Notes: generated by a model from the sequence alone, not told the origin. A stretch of DNA of 64,000 nt from Cunninghamella blakesleeana (GCA_017871115.1 JAFCIZ010000002.1:2253501-2317500); one strand, 5' to 3'; positions 35,239 to 52,767 are shown, numbered from the stretch's first letter. Translations and numbers: made by a program.

Positions 35239-38200
35239 AACATAGCGGATCAATCTAGACATGATTTTATCTTGACTCAAAATGCAAAATCGGGGCAAAC
35301 TTTCTCATTTTTTATTGAAAATGCTTGCAATGGGATGTTTGGTGTTGGAAAAGGTGATACAATGGTTCCTGATCCCAACAAGTACTTTACTATTCAAAAA
35401 GCAGATCTTGTTGTTCCTGATTACCAAGTACAGGCCTTATACCATGATTTAACGTAAGTAATGAGTTAATTAAAGTAAAAGTTTTTTTAAAAAAATAAAT
35501 AAATGGATATAATATTTAAATAACGAGCTATAATGTACATATATATTATCGTATTGTAGAATTATTAAAGGAATAGCATATGATATTTTCAATGAATCAG
35601 TACGTGCAAGGACAGCTTTGGCCGTGGCGAATGAAGTGATAAATCATTTTTCTCATGATTCTAAATCAATTGATCATTGTTTAAAAATAACAAAAGATTT
35701 TCTCTCAGATAAAGGCGGAACAGGGCAACATCAGATTACTGCTATAGGAAATTGTCATATAGGTAAATATATATATAATAGTCAGAATCAAATAAAAATA
35801 CATATCTTAATCTTATTAATAAATATATTTATATATAAAATTTTTGAATATTTGGTTTTAATAGATACCGCTTGGCTATGGCCCTTTGATGAAACAAAAA
35901 GAAAAATAGCTCGATCTTGGTCTAGTCAATTGGATCTCATGGAAAGGTATCCAGATTTTATTTTTACCGGATCACAAGTAATTTAGTATAAAAAAATACA
36001 TTAATTTATATCACTATTATTATTAATGTTAATATTAATTCTTTTTATTATTATTATTCAATTTTATAATAGGTTCAACAATATGAATGGCTCAAACAAT
36101 TATATCCTAGTTTATTTGATAAAATTAAGAAAAAAGAAAAATCTGGAAAGTGGGAAATAATTGGTGGTGTAAGTTTAATATTTTTCCTATGCATCTATAG
36201 CACTATGGTTTTTATAATTTATTAACATGTATATCTATCTATTTATTTAATTATTTGTTTATAGAGCTGGGTAGAACATGGTAAATAGATATAAAAAGCA
36301 TAAAGTTAAAAATAATGAAATAAGGTGAAATAAAATAAAAATGATATATTGATTACTTTTATACCAAAATCATCTTTATTCGAAATGGTTATATAGATAC
36401 CAACATGCCAAGTGGTGAGAGCTTATGTCGTCAAATGTTACTTGGCCAACGATTTTACAAACAACATTTTGGAAAAAGAACTAAAGTATTCTGGTTACCA
36501 GATTCTTTTGGTAAAACGAATAAAATAAAATAATATAGAGAATACATTCAAAAATAGCATCATCATAATAATATTGATAAATAGTTTCGATATTCAGTTT
36601 TACCAATTGTTTATTTTAATATTAAATTTAGGATATTCTGGCCAAGTACGTAAACAGTTTATTTTTATTTTTTTTAAAAAAAAAGAAAGAAAAGGTTAAA
36701 GGTGGTGTACAGGTTTGTATAATTTTTTACTAATGGATATATTAACAAACCTTTATTTTATTTTTTTCAAAAAATATAAAAACAGCTACCTCAAGTGTTG
36801 AAACAATCTGGGTGTGATTATTTTTTTACTCAAAAATTATCATGGAATAACATAAACAAGTTTCCCTTAACAACCTTTTTCTGGACTGGTATTGATGGTT
36901 CCTCAGTTTTAACCCACCTCACACCCGCAGATACGTAAGATGCAAAAATTAATACAACTATAATATATTTAATAGACGTAAATTTATACTCACATTAATG
37001 GTATCATTACTACTATTATTTATATCATATTTTATTTTATATTTTTTAAATAAATATAGATACGGCGCTGAAATAACACCATCTGAGCTTCATAAATGGT
37101 AATTAAAGACATTTGTATTTTAATTTTTTTTTTCCTTTTTACTTATATATATTTTAAAATTATACTTCATTTAATCCCATTTAAATTATTAATCATTTAA
37201 AACTTGTAGCGAAAAAAACCATCATGATATTGAATATTCAAATCAAAGTCTATTAGCTTTTGGGTAATATTATATTATTTTACATACAATCATTAAATTA
37301 ACCATAATAATATAACTATCTATTTATTTTTTAAAAATATTAAATTTTTAGACATGGTGATGGAGGAGGTACATATCAAATACATAAATAAATAACACAA
37401 GTAAATTACAATTAAGCATCGATGTAATATATATATATATTATAAATAGGAGGCGCAACACCAGAAATGCTTGAACGATTGAAACGCGTGAAAAACGTTG
37501 TAAGTGAACGATTATATTTTATTTATTTAAAAAACAAAAAAAAAAAAAAAAAAATTAAAAAAAAGGCTCATCGTGTTCATGTTTTATCCATTCGCTTTCT
37601 CTTTCTTTAATTATTATATTATTATTAAGGATGGGTTACCTTCATGCAAACCTGGTAGGGTGGATGACTTCTTCAAATCGATAGAAAAAAATAGTAAAAA
37701 ACTACAATCATATAGGGGTGAACTGGTAAAAGGATATAAATATATATGAAAAGAAAAAAAAATAGATTAAATTCTATGACGTAAATAAATATAAGAGTAA
37801 AAATATTAAAAATCAAATATTTTTATTTCTTCATTAGTATTTGGAATTCCATAGAGGTACCTATACAACACAAGCACTAGTAAAACTTGGTAATCGACAA
37901 TGTGAAGTATTAATTAGAGATTTGGAACTCTTAGCAACGTATGCCCGTTTATTTACCAAAAAGGAAAAAGAGTTTAATTATCCACAATCTGATATCAATC
38001 GACTTTGGAAACTTATTTGTTTAAATCAGTTCCACGACTGTATACCTGGATCTGCTATTGGACTTGCTTATGTAGATGTTCACAAGGTAAGTCATTATAA
38101 TAAAAAATATAATTTAGTATAATAATATGCATATAATAAAAAAAGAGTGAGGGATACCGAATAGATGGCTAAAATTAGCTAATTAAAATATTAGTTTCAT

Positions 38201-40896
38201 AGGGAAGTTATATATGAGACATTGAAATTACGACGTGAAGCACAAGATTATATAATCTCTAATAATAAAAAGGATATAACTGATAGCCCTGAAGAAGGTA
38301 AGTGTTATATCATATATAAATTCATTAAAATATATATTAATTTTTAAGGAAAAAAGTCTGACATATTGCTTTATCATACATATTAAATAGGCCTTATCGT
38401 ATTCAACACTTTACCTTGGTCAAGGTCATGCATTGTTTCAGTTCCTGGAAAAGATACACAATGGGTGGATCAACAAGAAGAAGATGGACATAAACTTGTT
38501 TTTGGTAAGTTATAATTAAAATATTAATTATATGAAGAAAATCCTAATTTATTATTTTATTATTGCTATCATTATTATTTTAGTTGAAAACGTACCTGGT
38601 TTTGGAGCTATCGGTATTTTGGGTAAAAATATTTTACCTGTAAAATATGAAGATGGAGCTAGAGGTAAGAATATATATATATATTATTATTGTTGTTATT
38701 GTTGTTGTTATTTAATATTCGCATATATTCACAAAATATATCACCTGCTTTTTTTATTTTATTTTATTTTTTAGCTTATCAACTTGATACTGGTGAATTT
38801 GTATTAGAAAATAACAATTTAAAAGCCGTTTTTGAATCTAATGGGAACCTTTTAAAATTATTTGATAAACATTCTGATAGGTAGAAGCGTATATATGTAT
38901 TACTTTGGAAAACATAACTAATTAACCCTTTACTTTTTCTTTTTTCTATTTTTTTTAATAGAGGAAACTTGGTTGACCATGGTACTAAAGGAAACGTTTT
39001 ACAACTATATGAGGATGTGTAAGTAACCTATTGTATGCGATTATTTTTTTTACCATTTATTTGTAATAATCGATACTAATTGTATCTACTTTTATTATTT
39101 TTTTTATTATGTCATTTTAGACCTATATACTGGGATGCTTGGGATGTAAAGTTTATATTGTTACAAATTACTACTAAACAATATACCAACATCTACTTTA
39201 TGTTTATATATGTTTATTTTTCTTTTTATTTATATTTAGGTTGAAATATATCATTTACAAAAATTTAAAACCTTGAATAGTAACAAAAATTTAAAAGTAA
39301 TATTTTATTATATTACCTAATATTAAATTTTAATAAGTAATCTATAACTTATTCATTATTATTTTATTTTTAATCTTTTACTTTATTTGTTGTAGATTGT
39401 ATCTGATGGTCCACTACATGCCAAACTTAAATTTCATCAGAAGATATCCCACAAAAGCTGGATAGAACAAACCATCGGTCTTACAAGTACTGGGTCATAC
39501 ATTGAATTTGAGAATGCTGTAGAATGGAGAGAAGATCACCAATTTTTGGTAATATATTGAATAGACTGTATTAATACTATATTCATAAATAATAATATAT
39601 GAAAAGGTTGATGTTGTTTTTTTTATTTTATTTTTGTCTTTTTAACTCATTTATATATTATAGAAAGTTGAATTCAATTGGGATATTATTTCAGATTTTG
39701 TAAGTGGATTACTTAAAAATTATCTTATTATCACTACTATATACTTACTTATTAATATCATATGCTTTGATAAATTATAAATAACTAATTTTTTTTTTCT
39801 AGGCTACTTATGATATTCAATATGGTGCTATAAAAAGACCAACTCACTTCAATACAACTCTTGATTCTGCTAGATTTGAGGTAAAATTTAAAAAAAGGAT
39901 CAAAATAAAAAAATTGCTGAAAAAAAAAACTCTCTTATTCATTTGACATATATTTATACATGCTATTCTTGTTATTATTAGGTGTGTGGGCATAAATTTG
40001 CTGACTTATCTGATGCTAACTATGGAATCGCTTTATTGAATAATTGTAAATATGGTTATGCAACGCATGGAAAATCACAAAGATTGTCTCTCTTAAGGTC
40101 ACCAAAGAACCCGGATGACCATGCTGATATGGGTAATTAAATACTAACCCTTTTTGAAAGAATAACAATAATAACAATTATATAATATAATACGGAGCAT
40201 CTTATTATAATCATTCTCACAATACATTGTATTTATTTTTTTTGCTATTTTTTTAGGACAACATAAATTCAAGTATGCTATATACCCTCACAAAGGTGAC
40301 TTTACTTCATCCGATGTTGTATCGAAAGCTCTAGAATTTAATGTCCCTCTCTCTGTTCGGTAAACATATATATTACTATTGTTATAATTAAAATGGTTAT
40401 CGAAACGATATACTTAAGTAATCTTATTTTTTGTTTCATTTTTATACTTTTTTAGTCAAACAAATCAACTAGATAAAACAGAAATAGTATTACCATCATT
40501 ATTTACTATAGAACCAGCTGGAAGAGTTATTATTGATACTGTAAAACTTGGGGAGGATGATAAAAATAAAGGAAAATCAGTTATTCTTCGTATCTATGAA
40601 GCTTATGGCGGCAAATCAAACGTTATTCTTACCAGGTAATCATATAATTATTTTATTTCATAAAGTGTACAAATATGTACACACATGTATACACATGTAT
40701 ATAGGACCAATTTTAATCCTAATGGTTATATTTTATTTTTTATTCTATACCCAACAGTTCTCTCGACATTGAAAAAATAATGATTTCCAATGTATTAGAA
40801 GATGATACAAATCAATTCATAAATCAACAAGATAATCATTATCATCTCACCTTAACACCTTTCCAAATATTAACATTAAAAGTTCACTTGATTTAA
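34394..40896 (+). CDS. AMS1: Alpha-mannosidase, GH38, vacuolar Ams1 type
   Basis: Hydrolyses alpha-linked mannose from free oligosaccharides; yeast Ams1 reaches the vacuole by the Cvt pathway. 31 exons, ends at 34582, 34762, 35094, 35453, 35762, 35977, 36168, 36280, 36510, 36645, 36934, 37098, 37263, 37368, 37499, 37725, 38086, 38297, 38504, 38664, 38880, 39018, 39145, 39296, 39548, 39699, 39880, 40132, 40359, 40635, 40896; starts after the first at 34748, 34893, 35246, 35560, 35865, 36073, 36265, 36397, 36632, 36786, 37060, 37210, 37352, 37450, 37630, 37838, 38195, 38391, 38584, 38775, 38962, 39121, 39240, 39396, 39664, 39803, 39982, 40257, 40456, 40758 (1068 residues). Motifs: [13 protein letters not shown] (metal), [16 protein letters not shown] (nucleophile Asp, its codon split by an intron), [34 protein letters not shown]. 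No signal peptide, as in Ams1. Confidence 0.96.
34653..34689. repeat. (ATT)n microsatellite in AMS1 intron 1
   Basis: About 12 ATT units within the first intron (34583-34747). Simple repeat. Confidence 0.8.
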
Positions 40897-42021
40897 TTAT
40901 ACTTTTTAAAAAATAAAATAAATCAAATCAAATGACTGACATTTATATCAAAAAATTGAAAATAATATTTATTAAAGGAATAATCTTACTAATATAAATT
41001 ATACTCTGTGTATATAAATATATTAAAATAATTTTTTTAAAAAGAATCGCTTAAAATGTTACATAAATATGAAGATTTTTTTAATAAATCTACATAATGT
41101 TAATTGCTTTTTTTTTTAACCTATATATGACATTACATAATAAGCTTTCACTAGGCACGAACAATGTAGATTTTTTAAAATTTATAAAAAGAAATCTATA
41201 CATTTTTATTTCCCCCTCCCCTCAATACATTTCTTAGATTTCATTTCAAAAAGAAAATTGATCCACTAATACCCTAAATATAATAATATAATTATTTTAA
41301 TAAGGTACTTCCAAATTATAACCAGAATTATTAAAATTTATATAGGCCAAAAAATTAATTTTCAAGTTTTTATTTTTTCATTCTCATCCTTTTTTTTTCA
41401 ACTATATTTTTACGTTGAAGACATATACTTTATGCTAAATACTATTTTGCTTACATGTAATTGTATGCCATAGCATAATAGTATAATATTTGTTTAAAAT
41501 GCATCATTTTTTATTCATTTAATAAAACTGATAAAAATTTAGTCAAAAATAATTTAATTTTAGTATATGTTTCATATGGTAATCGCCATTTATTATGTTA
41601 TTTTTTATGTATAAAAAATAAATATTATTACATATGAAAGTAATTATAATAATAAAAAGGAAAAGGTTAAGTTTTAAGAGATGTGAATGATTATTTTATT
41701 TTATTGGTATAAAAAAGTCAATGCTGATGTTTTATTACTATAAAAGTCTTTTTACTATTCGATGGACGGGTTTTAAAAGAATTTGTACCTAAATTTTTTG
41801 CATTTCAAATAAGTAAAATTTGTCATCATTTTTTTTCTTCTATCTTCTTTTTCTTTCTTTCGCATTTATTTATCTGCTTTTTTTAATTATTTATTTATCC
41901 TCCTTTTTCTTTTATTTTTAATTATTAATTTTATAAAGTAAATAAAAAGTATAAATTTATCAATATATACTTAAATCAATCATAATTTTAATATTAATTA
42001 ATAAAATAGTAAGTTATAACA
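40897..42021 (+). other. Intergenic region AMS1 - WLM protease gene
   Basis: About 1.1 kb between same-strand genes. A/T-rich with scattered homopolymers and a pyrimidine-rich stretch at about 41829-41915 before the next gene. I see no coding exon, tRNA or repeat element. Confidence 0.55.
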
Positions 42022-43146
42022 ATGAGTGAAATCAACTTTAAGGTATCATTTAAAGGGAAAGTATATTCTTTGAACAACTGGTCAATAAATTCAACAGTTG
42101 GAGAATTAAAAGAGTGGCTATCAAAAGAAACAGCTATTACTACTGAATGTCAAAAGCTTTTATGGAAAGGCAAAATGCTACAAGATAATAATGCGACGTT
42201 ATCTTCAATAGGTTTATCACCTGAAGCCAAACTCATGATGATGGGAACTTCTTATGACCAAATTAAAACCATACAGCAACTCGATCAAAAAATCACCATA
42301 CAAAAACAAGTACAATCTACTTTAAATAAAAAAAAAGTCAAACCTTATAAAAAGAATATGACACAGCAAGATATAAAGTATACGTTCCATCAAATCTCTG
42401 TTTTGCCTGAATTTCATCAACAAGATAAAGCTCGTGGAATATTACAAAGGCTTGTTGATGATCGTGGTATAAAAGGAATTATGGCGCATTATAAATGGTC
42501 AGTAGGACAATTGATTGAATTATCTCCCTTCGAAAGAACTATCCTTGGTTACAATCGTAACAATGGACAGTTGATTGCTTTAAGACTTAGAACAGATGAT
42601 TTATCTGGCTTTCGATCTTATGATTCTATAAGAAAGGTATTACTACATGAATTAACTCATAATGTAAGTAAAAATAAAATAAAATAAAATAAAAAAACAG
42701 ATATAAAATAATAAAAACACATACGCAGATATAATACAATATAAAATAAAAAGGGATAGGACACATATTAATAATAAAAAAATATATATCCCATTTTTTT
42801 TTATTTTCTTAAAAAATTAAAATAGGTATGGAGTGATCACGATGATAATTTTCATAAATTAAACAGACAATTAAATAAAGATGTAGTAAATTTGGATTGG
42901 AGTGCAAGGGATGGACATCAATTAAGTACAGGTGCATCTTACTACCAACCTATTGATGATGAAGATGAAGAAAGCGAAAACCCAGCTATTACTTGGGAAG
43001 CAGGTGCATTTAGATTAGGAGGATCACAATCTACACAAAATATAGAAGCAGATAGAGAACTACGAAGAGATATCATGGCTAAAGCTGCATTATCTCGGCT
43101 AACGAAAGAAGAGGAGCGAGAAATGGATGAAGGATGTGGATCTTAA
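42022..43146 (+). CDS. Ubiquitin-like plus WLM-domain metalloprotease (Wss1-related)
   Basis: Predicted zinc metalloprotease of the WLM/Wss1 clan, which includes SUMO- and ubiquitin-linked proteases acting on DNA-protein crosslinks. Exons: 42022-42663, 42826-43146 (320 residues). Residues about 4-75 form a ubiquitin-like fold (KVSFKGKVYSLNN, ECQKLLWKGKMLQD, LSPEAKLMMMG). The WLM domain follows from about residue 115, with a conserved block (ILQRLVDDRGIKGIM, LRLRTDDLSGFRSYDSI). The zinc site LLHELTHNVWSDHDDNF contains HExxH and a third downstream His, and is split by the only intron right after THN. The UBL-WLM order is the one found in plant and fungal members, not in budding yeast Wss1, which has a C-terminal SUMO-binding tail. 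The tail here is acidic and ends EMDEGCGS. Confidence 0.9.
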
Positions 43147-43763
43147 TTAGATGTATTTTTTTCTTCTATATGTAAATTAGCTTTTTCTCCATATATTTAT
43201 GAACTATATTATAATGTAAATAAAACAATGTGTTATATAATATTAATAATAAATAATCCATCATTCTCTTTTTAAAATTACAATTAAAATTAAAGTTATT
43301 AAAGACTATTCACTTTTTTTTTATTTAGTTATTTATGACCCACTTTTTTTAAGCAAAAATCCTTTTTAATAAAAAACAATCTAAAAAAACCATGTATAAT
43401 CTCTTTATTTATAGACCCATTTTTTTTTTTTTTTTTTAAAAAAAATAAACATTAAACTAAAATTAATTTTGATCCCTAATAATTTTCCTTCAACTTAAAA
43501 ATTATGCGTGTATAGTATCTTTTTTTAGTGTAGATCCACTTTCATTTTTTTAAAAAAAAATAAATCACGTCAACAATCATTTATGGTTACTCTTTTTTTC
43601 CTTCAAATTTATAATTATTTTATAAGTATTCACTCTTTTTTTTGTTATTATTGTTGACAAAGGTGTAGTTTTTTTATTAAATAATTAAAATAATAAATAA
43701 CCATTGATAAAAGAAAAAAAAAGGCCAGTGACAAATTTAATTTTATCTTCCAAAAATTTTTCT
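43147..43763. other. Convergent spacer WLM gene / RPL15
   Basis: About 617 bases between two converging genes, unusually long for 3' UTRs only. Rich in T-run/A-run switches (for example about 43423-43446 and 43542-43561). No coding or RNA feature recognised. Confidence 0.55.
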
Positions 43764-44539
43764 TTAACGATAACGAGGGAGAGAAAGGGTGTTGCGTCTC
43801 TTCCAGTTGGAGTGTTGACCAGCTCCCTTGGTCTTTGAGAATTTGTGTCCTTTACCTTTACCACGAGATTTCTTACCGATAGCAGTGAGACCACGAGCTT
43901 CACGACGTTTGTGAACAGCATTAACGATCCAGTTGATACGAGGATCACGACGGATAGCTTTGTGAGAAGGATCAACAAGGATAACTTCAAAGTATTTGTA
44001 GGTAGCATCTTGGTTAATCCAGTAAGAGTTGAGAACACGGAGGTTAGCACATTTACGACCAACACGTTCTTCGGCGGTGGATTGAAGAGAGCGTTGATAT
44101 TTAAGTTGACTAACACCTTCGTTGACGGGTTTACCATAAGTAGCACCCTTAGGAACAGGTCTCTTACGACCACCACGACGGACGCGGATACGGTAGATAA
44201 CGAAACCTTGCTTGGCCTTGTAACCGAGACGACGAGCTTTATCGGGACGGCTAGGACGAGAAGCACGGTGAATTACATTTAATTGTCTATAAAGTTAAAA
44301 TAATATAAAATCATTTTTTTTTAAAAAAATAAAAGATGAGTATATCATATCTATATATGGAAATTTAATCTTTTATATACATTTAACATTTGTTCCTTAT
44401 TTTTCTTTTTATTAATATTGTTATTTTTATCTTCAACTTTTTTTTACCTGTATTCCCAACAACGAACACGGAGTAAGAAACGGAGAACGTCAGATTGTTT
44501 CTTCTTTTGTAATTCTTCAAGATATTTATAAGCACCCAT
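43764..44539 (-). CDS. RPL15: 60S ribosomal protein L15 (eL15)
   Basis: Structural protein of the large ribosomal subunit. Exons in reading order: 44448-44539, 43764-44286 (204 residues, the usual family length). It begins [20 protein letters not shown] and continues [20 protein letters not shown]. The basic core has [31 protein letters not shown] and [19 protein letters not shown]. It ends [11 protein letters not shown]. Codon use is less A/T-biased than in neighbours (many C-ending codons), as expected of a highly expressed ribosomal protein gene. One intron lies near the 5' end after codon 30, a common place in ribosomal protein genes. Confidence 0.98.
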
Positions 44540-45861
44540 GCTGAACTCTATATATGTATAAAAATAGATGATCCCTATTTAGTTTAAACTGTATTGTGTA
44601 TGTATAGTTCAAGTAGTCCTTATTTATTCTCTTTTTTATTATTTTTTATCAGTTGCTGAGTTGTATTATCCATTGAATTCAATAAATAAAATAAAAACTA
44701 ATCTATGTATTTATCTATGTATTTATCGTCTTTCAAAGTGCATTTAAAAATTCTATCAGCCCATCCATCCATCCATTCTTCCATTCATCCATCCAATTAA
44801 TGTCGTGTTCGTATATAGTGGTATTTATCCATTATCTATGTATTTTATATTTTATATATTTTATAAAAATTATTACCTTAGGGATTTGCTGTAAAAAAGT
44901 AGGAGGGAGATATTAAAGCTTGAAGGTTAATTTTTTATAAAGAATAAAAATAAATTAAAATGCCGACATTTTTTTTTTTATTTTTTAAAATTTATATATT
45001 TGCATAATTTTTTATAATTATTAAAAATACTTATAACTAGAATTAACATGAAAAGCAATCAGCAGCCGATTCAATATATTTAATACATTATTTATGTTTT
45101 AATATTTATAAAAAGTAATTAAATGGAAAATTCATTCATATCACGAAAGATCTTGGATATATATTCAGTTTTAAACGCGTTTATTTATTTTTCGAAAAAA
45201 GTTAATGTTTTTTTTTATTATACCAGTTTTATACTTAATAAATCTATGTATATTAGTATTTTTACTAGATCAAATGTAAGCACTAATTTATACCATGTAT
45301 AAAAATTATCTATATGTATATATATTTGTGATCATGGTAATTTTTTATTTTAAGCAGTCTTGATCTTATTTTTTACCTGTTCAATATATGTACGAATTAC
45401 TAAATCACTAATGATTTTTTTATATATTCAAATTGATCATGTTAACAACAACACTAATTATAAAGTATCAAAAGTTCATTAATATTATTTTACTTTTCAT
45501 TTTCTATGAATTTAAACTTTGCATTTGTTTGGCACTATAAAAGTTTGTTTCCTTAATTTTAATTTAATACATGTAAAGCGATTATATAGCTTCAAGATAA
45601 TATGTATACTTGATTTTTTTATAAAATAAATATTTATTTACTGATTGCTCTAAAACTATAATTTATATGTAATTGTAAAGATATACAATTTATTATTATT
45701 TTTTCAAGAATGTACACAAGTAAATGCAATGGTAAAAAAATTAAAAACATATATATATATATAAGTTAAAGTTTTTTTTCCCTTTTCCTTTTTCCCTTTT
45801 TTTTTTTCGTTCTTTAAAGTTTTAATAATTATATGAATATTTATGATATTATAATGAATAG
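44540..45861 (-). other. Intergenic region between RBM22 stop and RPL15 start
   Basis: About 1.3 kb, holding the RPL15 promoter side and the RBM22 3' UTR. The only distinctive element is a CATC-type tetranucleotide repeat near 44759. The rest is A/T-rich without recognisable exons. Confidence 0.55.
44759..44795. repeat. CATC/CATT tetranucleotide repeat upstream of RPL15
   Basis: About nine imperfect 4-base units (ccat, ccat, ccat, then ttctt-interrupted, then catc again) starting about 220 bases upstream of the RPL15 start. Unusually C-containing for this region. Confidence 0.7.
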
Positions 45862-47540
45862 TTATGATGAAAAACTAGGATTTGAACCCAAGGATGATGT
45901 ACCTTGAGCGGTTGGATCTTGACTTGGATATTTTATACTATTTTCAGATGCATTAAGAGATGGTGGAGGAGGTATGGTAGTGTCTGTTGGTTGTGGTGCT
46001 CTTGGTCCTTTAGGTCTTGGTTTTCCCCATGTTACTTTTAATGGTATATCCAATAATGTTAATCCTACATTTGCAATTTTTTCGGCTGCGAGTTCTGCTG
46101 ATGCCCGAGTAATGAAGTTGACAAAGGCACATTTTGATTTGCGTACAACAATAATAGATTTGATTTCTCCAAAAGCATAAAAAAAGCCTCTATTATATAT
46201 ATATAAACAAAATAAAATAAATATATTATATCAGTATTAATCATTAAACAGTCTAATTTAAATGATAGTTATATTGTATTTCTAGTATTTACTTTATATG
46301 ATCTTGAGTAATCTGAGGCTCAACACCAGTTATAAAGAGAGTAGTCTATGAAAAATAAACAATAATATTAATACTAATACATATATCGTTTACCAAGGGA
46401 AAAAATTAGCAAGTATGCATATTATATAATTTTTTTTTAAAAAAATTACCACTGATTTATCTTCAGGAGGGGCTAAAGATGGACGCATATGTTGGGTACG
46501 ATTTAATATTTTCTTTGCTACAGGATCATTAACCCCAAGATAACGGTCTTTGATATTTTGTTTGGCTAATTCTTTATTTTCTTCAGGAATTTCATGTCTA
46601 TATAATTATATAATTATATATATATTAATCAAAATTATATAATCTCTAAATATGTATGTTTATTTATATATATTTACCTATAAGGACAAGAAGCACCACG
46701 GTTACATTCACCACGTACAAAAAAGGAACATATATGTGATCGATTTCTTTTATAATAAGGTTCACTTCTTGATAACTTTTTGAGTATTTCTCTACTACTG
46801 GCAGATGTTTGAGAATTGCTATAAGGATCAACCTCATCTTCTAACTATTAGTATAGATTAAAAATAATAATAACAATTGTTACTGATCAGTAATATGCCT
46901 TCTTTTTTTCTCTCGATTTACTTTATATTATATTATTTCATAGGTGGTTGTTTACTTTATTAGCCATATTTTGTGCATGATATTGTCGATTGATGTCAGT
47001 AGTAGGAGCATCTGATGTAATACCAAGCGCAGTATCCCTTACTTGTACAGGAAGACCTATGTTGTAAATAATAATATTAATAATCATATACAATTTATTT
47101 TCATAATAATACTTTTTTAAGATGATGTAAAAAAAGCTTAGCTTCTGCAAGAATTTTATTTTATTACCATATTGTAAATCCAAAATACAAGTTTGACAAA
47201 CGTTTTTTAACTTGGCACAATTTTGGCAAATTTCAGTTTTCTTATAACGCATATTAGCACCTGGTAACCACCGAAATACAGTAAAGGGTCTATTACAAGT
47301 CTTGCATTCTTTTCCAAATGGTTGCTTTGACATACGTACATATGGATTTTCACCTAAACATGTTTCGCAAACGATAGGAAATTCCTATATAATAAAATTA
47401 ATAATAATAAAAGAAAAGTAAATAACATAGATCGATAAAAATTAATCATTTCTATAATAATAAATAAACTATTTTATTTTAATGATATTTACAGAATCTT
47501 CCCATCCTTGTTTATTAATATCTGCTTTTGTTAAACTCAT
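45862..47540 (-). CDS. ECM2: Pre-mRNA splicing factor RBM22/Ecm2 (Slt11, Cwf5)
   Basis: Spliceosome component contacting the U6 snRNA and intron in the active-site region. Exons in reading order: 47493-47540, 47168-47384, 46956-47056, 46678-46844, 46450-46597, 46293-46345, 45862-46189 (353 residues). N-terminal zinc-binding region: [48 protein letters not shown]. Then a CCCH finger ([21 protein letters not shown]) that is split by an intron. Then a linker ([15 protein letters not shown]) and an RRM ([10 protein letters not shown] as RNP2, [10 protein letters not shown] as RNP1). The tail is Pro- and Ser-rich. The domain order matches RBM22/Ecm2 exactly. Divergent from MCM4. Confidence 0.95.
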
Positions 47541-47833
47541 ATAATATGTTTAGAATAATTTAGTAAAATGAAATAATATATAAAAAAAAAAAAAATTAAG
47601 CAAAAGAGAGGTAAGAAAATAATAATCAAATTTATTTTATAATGAAAACTCCGTCCGAAAATTAAAAATCTTGTCGGACGTCACTTTTTTCTTCTGAATT
47701 TAAAACGCACGCGCTTAAAACATTTTTTTCGTGTTGCTTTGTTTTCCTTCTTTTTTCCTCTTGCTTTTTTTTTTAATACTAATATTATTATTATTTTTTT
47801 TTTTTTTTATTTTTTTTTTAATTAATAAAAAAA
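47541..47833. promoter_or_regulatory. Divergent promoter region RBM22 / MCM4 with G1/S-type motifs
   Basis: 293 bases between divergent starts. On the MCM4 side are ACGCGC at 47709-47714 (close to the MCB core ACGCGT) and TTTCGTG at 47727-47733 (reverse of the SCB CACGAAA), 101-125 bases before the MCM4 ATG. Yeast MCM genes are cell-cycle regulated, so these are plausible MBF/SBF-type sites, but this is consensus matching only. Confidence 0.45.
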
Positions 47834-51955
<4,122 letters not shown>

Positions 51956-52348
51956 AAAAGAAGAAAAATATCAATATATTAATGCAATTATCTCATACAA
52001 CTTAAAAAATCATTCCTATTATATATATATATTTAAACTACCATTAATTCTTAAATGATTCATTATACATAAATATCTATTTTTTATATAAAAAAAAAAT
52101 GTATTGATAAAATTAAAAAAAAAAAAGTCTTTCGCCTTTCTTATAATTTTTCAAGTATATAATATCAAGTATTTAAATTCCATGTCTCATTTTACATAAA
52201 ATCATTAACTAAATAAAACATAAAATGCTGTTTTGTAAAATTTTTGATTAATCGGTATTTAAAAATATTAAAAATATAATTTTTTTTCCATCAAGGCACA
52301 AAAATTTCTATTCTTTTCTATCCATTATTTTTTTTAAAAAAAAATACC
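51956..52348 (+). other. Intergenic region MCM4 - importin-11 gene
   Basis: About 390 bases, A/T-rich, holding the MCM4 3' UTR and the importin promoter. A T8A9 switch (52328-52344) ends four bases before the importin ATG. Nothing else recognised. Confidence 0.55.
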
Positions 52349-52767
52349 ATGTCAGATCCTAGATCTCAACTTCTGGCGGTTTTAACTGAAGCAGCTTCAC
52401 AAGACGTTAATAGAATAAAACAAGCTGAAGAACTTTTAAAACAATGGGAAATAGCTCCAAGTTTTTTTGCTACTTTACAAGTAAAAGAACAAATAAGAAT
52501 TATATATATATATAGTTTACAAACTCTATATTAATTGGTATATATATAAATCTCTTTTTTCTTTTCTTTTCTTTTTTTATAATTCTAGAATATATTTTAT
52601 GATACAACAATTGATCACAACGTTAGATTTTTAAGCGGCATTTATTTAAAAAATGGTATCGAACGATTTTGGAGAAGAACAGCTAAAAAGTAAGAATATA
52701 TATATATATATATATAGTTTTATATTTGACGTGTTTTATATTACTAACTTTCTTTTAAATATTTATG

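Noticed and set aside
43845..44282. 145-residue plus-strand frame rich in Thr, Phe and Val
   Set aside because: Antisense shadow of RPL15, whose minus-strand frame encodes a full-length conserved ribosomal protein.
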